A stretch of DNA of 64,000 nucleotides. Origin: Sisyra terminalis (lineage: Eukaryota; Arthropoda; Insecta; Neuroptera; Sisyridae). The notes under the pieces are model-generated. The model ran no database searches, was not told the origin of the DNA, and worked only from the letters and a program-made list of their open reading frames with translations. Position numbers and translations under genes: made by a program. The number at the start of each line of letters is the position of its first letter. Position 1 is the first letter of the stretch. The stretch is from contig OY292275.1 in NCBI GenBank assembly GCA_958496175.1, positions 59,535,701-59,599,700 of the forward strand, given 5' to 3'. This document shows, in pieces, positions 60,580-64,000 of this stretch.

Positions 60580-61265
60580 CATGTCTTCTGGAATATTGAA
60601 GACATTTGAACTTCAATTTTTGGTTCAATTGCATTAATTCTTGCTGGTAACATTCTTCAGTGATATTCTTTTAGTTGAAGTAACTAATAATAGATTGTTC
60701 TGATTTGATCTCACCAAATACACAGCAATAACTTCTTGTCATTAATATTCGGTTTAACTATTGAAATTAGTGCATGTCCAGGCTTATCCCACGATTTTAT
60801 CCTCTTTGGATTATCGAATTGGATCCACTTTTCATCCCCCGTTACAATTCTAAACAAAAATTCTTTCCCCTTATGTCTGCAGAGTAATTTTTAGATGTGA
60901 AAAAAGTTTCTAGGCTTAAGTTCTTGTAGAACCCAACTTCCCGGTTTTGGCACCATACCCAAACTCTTCAGATGGCCTGAAACAACTTGTTGATTAACTT
61001 CGGAGATTTCCTCAAACTCTTCTAGAGTTTGACATGAATTTTGATCCAATAATTCTTCCAACTTAGCGTTTTCAAACTTTACTGATCTATCTTCGCATTT
61101 TTTGTCTTTGATATCGGAAAGATCATTTTTTAAAACACCAAAACCAAAATTTACATGTTTTAATTGATGGAGCATGTTTTCCATATACTTTACTCAACAA
61201 TTGATGTCCATCAGCTGTGGTTTTTCTTAAATTAAATTGTGATTTTTTGGCACAAAAGTTGATAA
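60580..61265 (-). pseudogene. Decayed mariner transposase segment 3 (best preserved, with N-terminus)
   Basis: The minus strand begins near 61,265 with STFVPKNHNLI, followed by TTADGHQLLSKVYGKHAPS, DIKDKKCEDRSVKFEN, KLEELLDQNSCQTLEE, VNQQVVSGHLKSLGMV and GSWVLQELKPRNF, which is the complete N-terminal DNA-binding half. The first catalytic block is intact as RIVTGDEKWIQFDNPKR (TGDEKW codons at 60,825-60,842) and is followed by KSWDKPGHA and KPNINDKKLLLCIW. It ends at an LQY-then-RRHEK motif, about 60,580, without the second and third catalytic residues. The longest unbroken piece is 97 codons (60,891-61,184). Frame breaks make it inactive. The QTLEEL, GNWVPHEL, TGDEKW and KPGHA motif set is that of mariner transposases. 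Confidence 0.88.
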
Positions 61266-61556
61266 AGTAAGTTGATTATATCTCAACGAAATGGAAGATA
61301 ATGATTTTTCAATAACGTAATGCGGTGAGTGCAAAGAAGGTCATGGATTTGGACGGCACATGAAAATGGGGCGGCAAATTACCATTGATAATTTCATTAA
61401 AGGTTTTTCTTTGAGAATAACAGGAAGAGTATCTACAGTTTAAAGTAATTAAAGAATTTAAAGAATAAGGTGATTGATTTTTTACCAATTTTTTGAGCGG
61501 CAAAGAAGGAAAAAGATAATATTTTGACATGAATATAGTTAAAAGATAATCCATAG
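61003..61556. repeat. First unit of a ~550-bp tandem duplication (mariner N-terminus plus upstream DNA)
   Basis: GAGATTTCCTCAA at 61,003 recurs at 61,557, and the whole stretch up to AAAAGATAATCC (61,541) recurs at 62,083. The unit contains the mariner N-terminal half and, on its upstream side, about 240 bp that read as a minus-strand frame (61,309-61,569) containing PLKKLVKNQSPY, CRYSSCYSQ, PPHFHVPSKSM and ending TALRY. That part does not look like mariner coding sequence. Confidence 0.85.
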
Positions 61557-61815
61557 GAGATTTCCTCAAGTTCTTCTAGAGTTTGACATGAATTTTGATC
61601 CAATAATTCTTCCAACTCAGCGTCTTTAAACTTTACTAATCTATCTTCGCATTTTTTGTCTTTGATATCGGAAAGATCATTTTTTTAAAACGCCAAAACC
61701 AAAATATACATGTTTTATTTGATAGACCATGATTTCCATATGCTTTACCCAACAATCGATGTCCATCAGCTGTGGTTTTTCTTAAATTAAATTGTCGTTT
61801 TTTGGCTCAAAATTT
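61557..61815 (-). pseudogene. Decayed mariner transposase segment 4 (N-terminal half only)
   Basis: The minus strand reads TTADGHRLLGKAYGNHGLS, TCIFWFWRFK, DIKDKKCEDRLVKFKD, ELEELLDQNSCQTLEE and then stops matching at the tandem junction (61,557). It is the duplicate of the N-terminal half of segment 3, with its own substitutions and frame breaks, and has no catalytic part. Confidence 0.8.
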
Positions 61816-62099
61816 GATAACATTTCAACGAAATTATAGATAATAATTTTTCAATAACGTAATGTGGTAGGTGCAGAGAGGGCCATGGATTTGGACGGCA
61901 CATAGAAATGGGGCGGCAAATCAACACTGATAATTTCATTAAAGGTTTTGCTTTGAGAATAACAGGAAGAGTATCTACAGTTTAAAGTAATTAAAGTATT
62001 TAAAGGATAAGGTGATTGATTTTTTACCAATTTTTTGAGCGGCAAAGAAGGAAAAAGATAACACTTTGACATGAATATAGTTAAAAGATAATCCGTATC
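61557..62099. repeat. Second unit of the ~550-bp tandem duplication
   Basis: Landmarks match the first unit throughout. The minus-strand frame (61,851-62,072) repeats PLKKLVKNQSPY, CRYSSCYSQ, PPHFYVPSKSM and ends TTLRY. Differences between the units are scattered substitutions and small indels, so the duplication is old. Match to the first unit ends after 62,099. Confidence 0.85.
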
Positions 62100-63340
62100 G
62101 ATTAAAATCTAATTTTCGCCACTTTTATCTAACCCTTATTTGTACCCCTAACATTAACTTTAAGAAATGCATATTTTTGAATATTTGACTATTGAAGTTT
62201 ACTGTTTATATCTTACTTTTTATATCTTACTTACTTTTTAAGAAATTTAATTATCTTTACCAAATTTAAAAATTTAATCCAAGAGAATTGGATTTTATAA
62301 ACGATAATCTGGTGGATTGAAATATAGGTTGGAAAAAAATGCATTCAAATGATGGACTATAATCAAACAAATGATGCAATTACTGCACCGAAATAAAATA
62401 CTTTATTTGTATTGTTAATTTATCGCTGTTTTTGATCAGTTAATGTATGCAATAAAAGTAAACATATCAAATTAATACAGAGCGTTCCTTTGTATTTATA
62501 TAAATAATGCCTGGAAAGGTTTTTAATCAAATATTGATATCAGCCTGTACAAATTATGATGGTTTTTATGACGAAATCTCCGGGGACATCTGGCGTCTAG
62601 CGAAGATAATCTTGATTTACTCTTTTACATTATATGTTTCATTCCAATTATTGTAATTTTAAGTGGAAATTCGGTGGTGTTAAGCAAAAAAAAAATGAAA
62701 TTTGATGGTAGGATGAAGAAAGGGCGAGTGGTGAGGATTTGTGAAGACAGATGAAGATGAAGGTTGGATGTTGTAATAACATACATCAATTCCAGATGTA
62801 ACAGGGGCTTAATGGTCACATGGGGTAGGTTGGAGGCCACGCGACGCAGCATCTGCTGCACGTGGCACAACAGCCATAGCCAGTGATTTCATTTTAGAGA
62901 ACTTTATAATTTATTTATATGTTTTTTTAAGAGTTATATTTCCAATATCCCTTTTACAATCAATTATTCTTGGCCATTCTATATAAATTTAATTATTATT
63001 CACCCCTTTATAAATAAGTTACCAACACTTTTGTATCAAAAATAGAACAAAAGTTAATCATAGAGTAGTGAAAACTTTCTATGGAAATTTCAAATGGAAA
63101 ACATTGCGTATTCTTTTTTAGAAAAATTTAATTTTATAGTTCGTTTTGTGAAAATATTATGCACTGGCAAGGAATTGCATTTGATTTAATTGCATGTTTT
63201 TTTTTTCTTTAAATATAATGGAGCAGTACAAAGATAAATAATTGTTACCTTATGCCACTAAATACCCATATTATTTCTAGCTGTACTTTGTTTCGGAATT
63301 TTTTAACAGAAAATTAAAAAAAAGTGATATTTTTAGTTAA
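62100..63340. other. Mostly AT-rich; one GC-richer patch at 62,790-62,880
   Basis: The patch (GGTTGGAGGCCACGCGACGC, then AGCATCTGCTGCACGTGGC) is unusual for its G+C, an E-box-like CACGTG and CpGs. An 81-codon minus frame (62,625-62,870) starts in it with MCHVQQMLRRVASNLPHV. The conserved look is confined to the first 30 codons, which could be an exon of an unknown gene. No splice signal could be chosen with confidence. The remainder shows no coding signal. Confidence 0.3.
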
Positions 63341-63341
63341 A

Positions 63342-63938
63342 ATTCATCTTCTCCTGGCTTTTTCAAGAGAAAGCTCCGAAAAGGAATAGAGATCCACGGG
63401 AATTCCAATGATATCAACAGGGATTATGGTCCTCAGAGTTCATCTGATCTGGAAAGTGATTTTCCCGATTTTTTAATTAAATAGCTTTTCAAATATAAAG
63501 CAAAGGATCCTACCCCTTATTGATTGACTATTTTTAATCAAAATTCACGTTCTCGTGGTTTTTTCAAGAAAAAGCTCCAAAAAGGAATAAAGATCCAAGG
63601 GAATTCCAATAACATCAACAGGGGTTGTGGTCCGCGGACTTCATCCGACCTGGAAGACGATTTTCCCGGTTTTTTCGTTGAATAGCTCTTCAACTAGAAA
63701 GCAAAGAATCCTGCACCTTATTGATTGACTATTTTTAATTAAAATTCATCTTCTCGTGGTTTTTTCAAGAAAAAGCTCCGAAAAGGAATGGAGATCCACG
63801 GGAATTCCAATAACATCATCAGGGATTATGGTCCTCGGACTTCATTCGACCTGGAAGGCAATTCTTCTGATTTTTTAGTTACACCACTCTTCAACTATTA
63901 AGAAAAGGATTATCCTGCCCCTTATTGATTAACCTCCT
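63342..63938 (+). repeat. 201-bp tandem repeat, three copies
   Basis: Unit starts (ATTCATCTTCTC or ATTCACGTTCTC) lie at 63,342, 63,543 and 63,744, exactly 201 bp apart. Shared landmarks are TTTTTCAAGA, AAAGCTCC, GATCCACGGGAATTCCAA, ATTATGGTCCTC and CCTTATTGATTGACTATTTT. Because 201 is divisible by three, each unit carries an open frame of about 45 codons (GFFKKKLRKG, GNSNNI) ending in a stop. Substitutions fall at all codon positions, so it does not look like selected coding sequence. The third unit diverges near 63,920. Confidence 0.85.
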
Positions 63939-64000
63939 GTTTTAAATTACATTTTCATTATTCTGACCACCATAAATAGTAGGGCGACTTGAAGAATATC

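Noticed and set aside
63342..63938. Three exons of a repeated-domain protein in the 201-bp repeat
   Set aside because: Each unit's frame ends in its own stop, no consistent splice sites bracket the units, and substitutions fall at all codon positions.

Overview
The window looks like AT-rich nuclear DNA of an insect, or at least an arthropod. The evidence is the transposon content (mariner, Tc1-like, hAT-like, a jockey-type LINE), a possible 97-bp intron, and the lack of bacterial gene organisation. No complete, recognisable host gene is present, and I saw no tRNA, rRNA or CRISPR. Coordinates and motifs were read by eye. No alignment or database search was run, so species and family names are tentative.

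Region 1 (1 to about 36,538) is one satellite array with all monomers in the same orientation. The monomer is 187 bp. Two diverged types, A and B, mostly alternate to give a 374-bp dimer. Above this lie nested higher-order duplications with shifts of about 747, 1123, 1496, 1866/2239, 2245, 6718/7092/7652/7278 and 11784 bp, nearly all whole multiples of the monomer. The clearest is a tandem duplication of about 7 kb (about 14,980-21,775 into about 21,700-29,053). Monomers are very similar in the interior and more diverged from about 31,380. The array ends in one badly decayed monomer at about 36,360-36,538, so the window contains a satellite edge. Both monomer types carry a GTTAAC-centred dyad flanked by an A-tract and a T-tract. 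It is strongest in A monomers and is also where A/B hybrid monomers are joined.

Region 2 (about 36.5-56.5 kb) is a graveyard of transposons dominated by palindromic (foldback) and MITE-like elements. Two clear copies and one diverged relative of a foldback family lie at 39.15, 41.58 and 51.55 kb. A 1.14-kb inverted-repeat element is nested inside a Tc1-like element at 43.7-46.2 kb. A 405-bp element with a 9-bp target duplication lies at 48.3 kb. Two hAT-like MITEs lie at 51.1 and 54.6 kb. Decayed LINE fragments, with reverse transcriptase, C-terminal and RNase H pieces, lie at 53.1-54.2 kb.

Region 3 (about 55-64 kb) holds a weakly supported minus-strand spliced gene candidate (57,993 down to 55,202), a decayed mariner transposase at 57.05-57.70 kb, and an unusual head-to-tail series of decayed mariner transposase segments at 59.45-62.1 kb. 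A three-copy 201-bp tandem repeat lies at 63.3-63.9 kb. Most open frames in the window are satellite or transposon shadows. I see no operon-like or multi-gene system. The points of interest are the satellite's organisation and the unusual transposon rearrangements.
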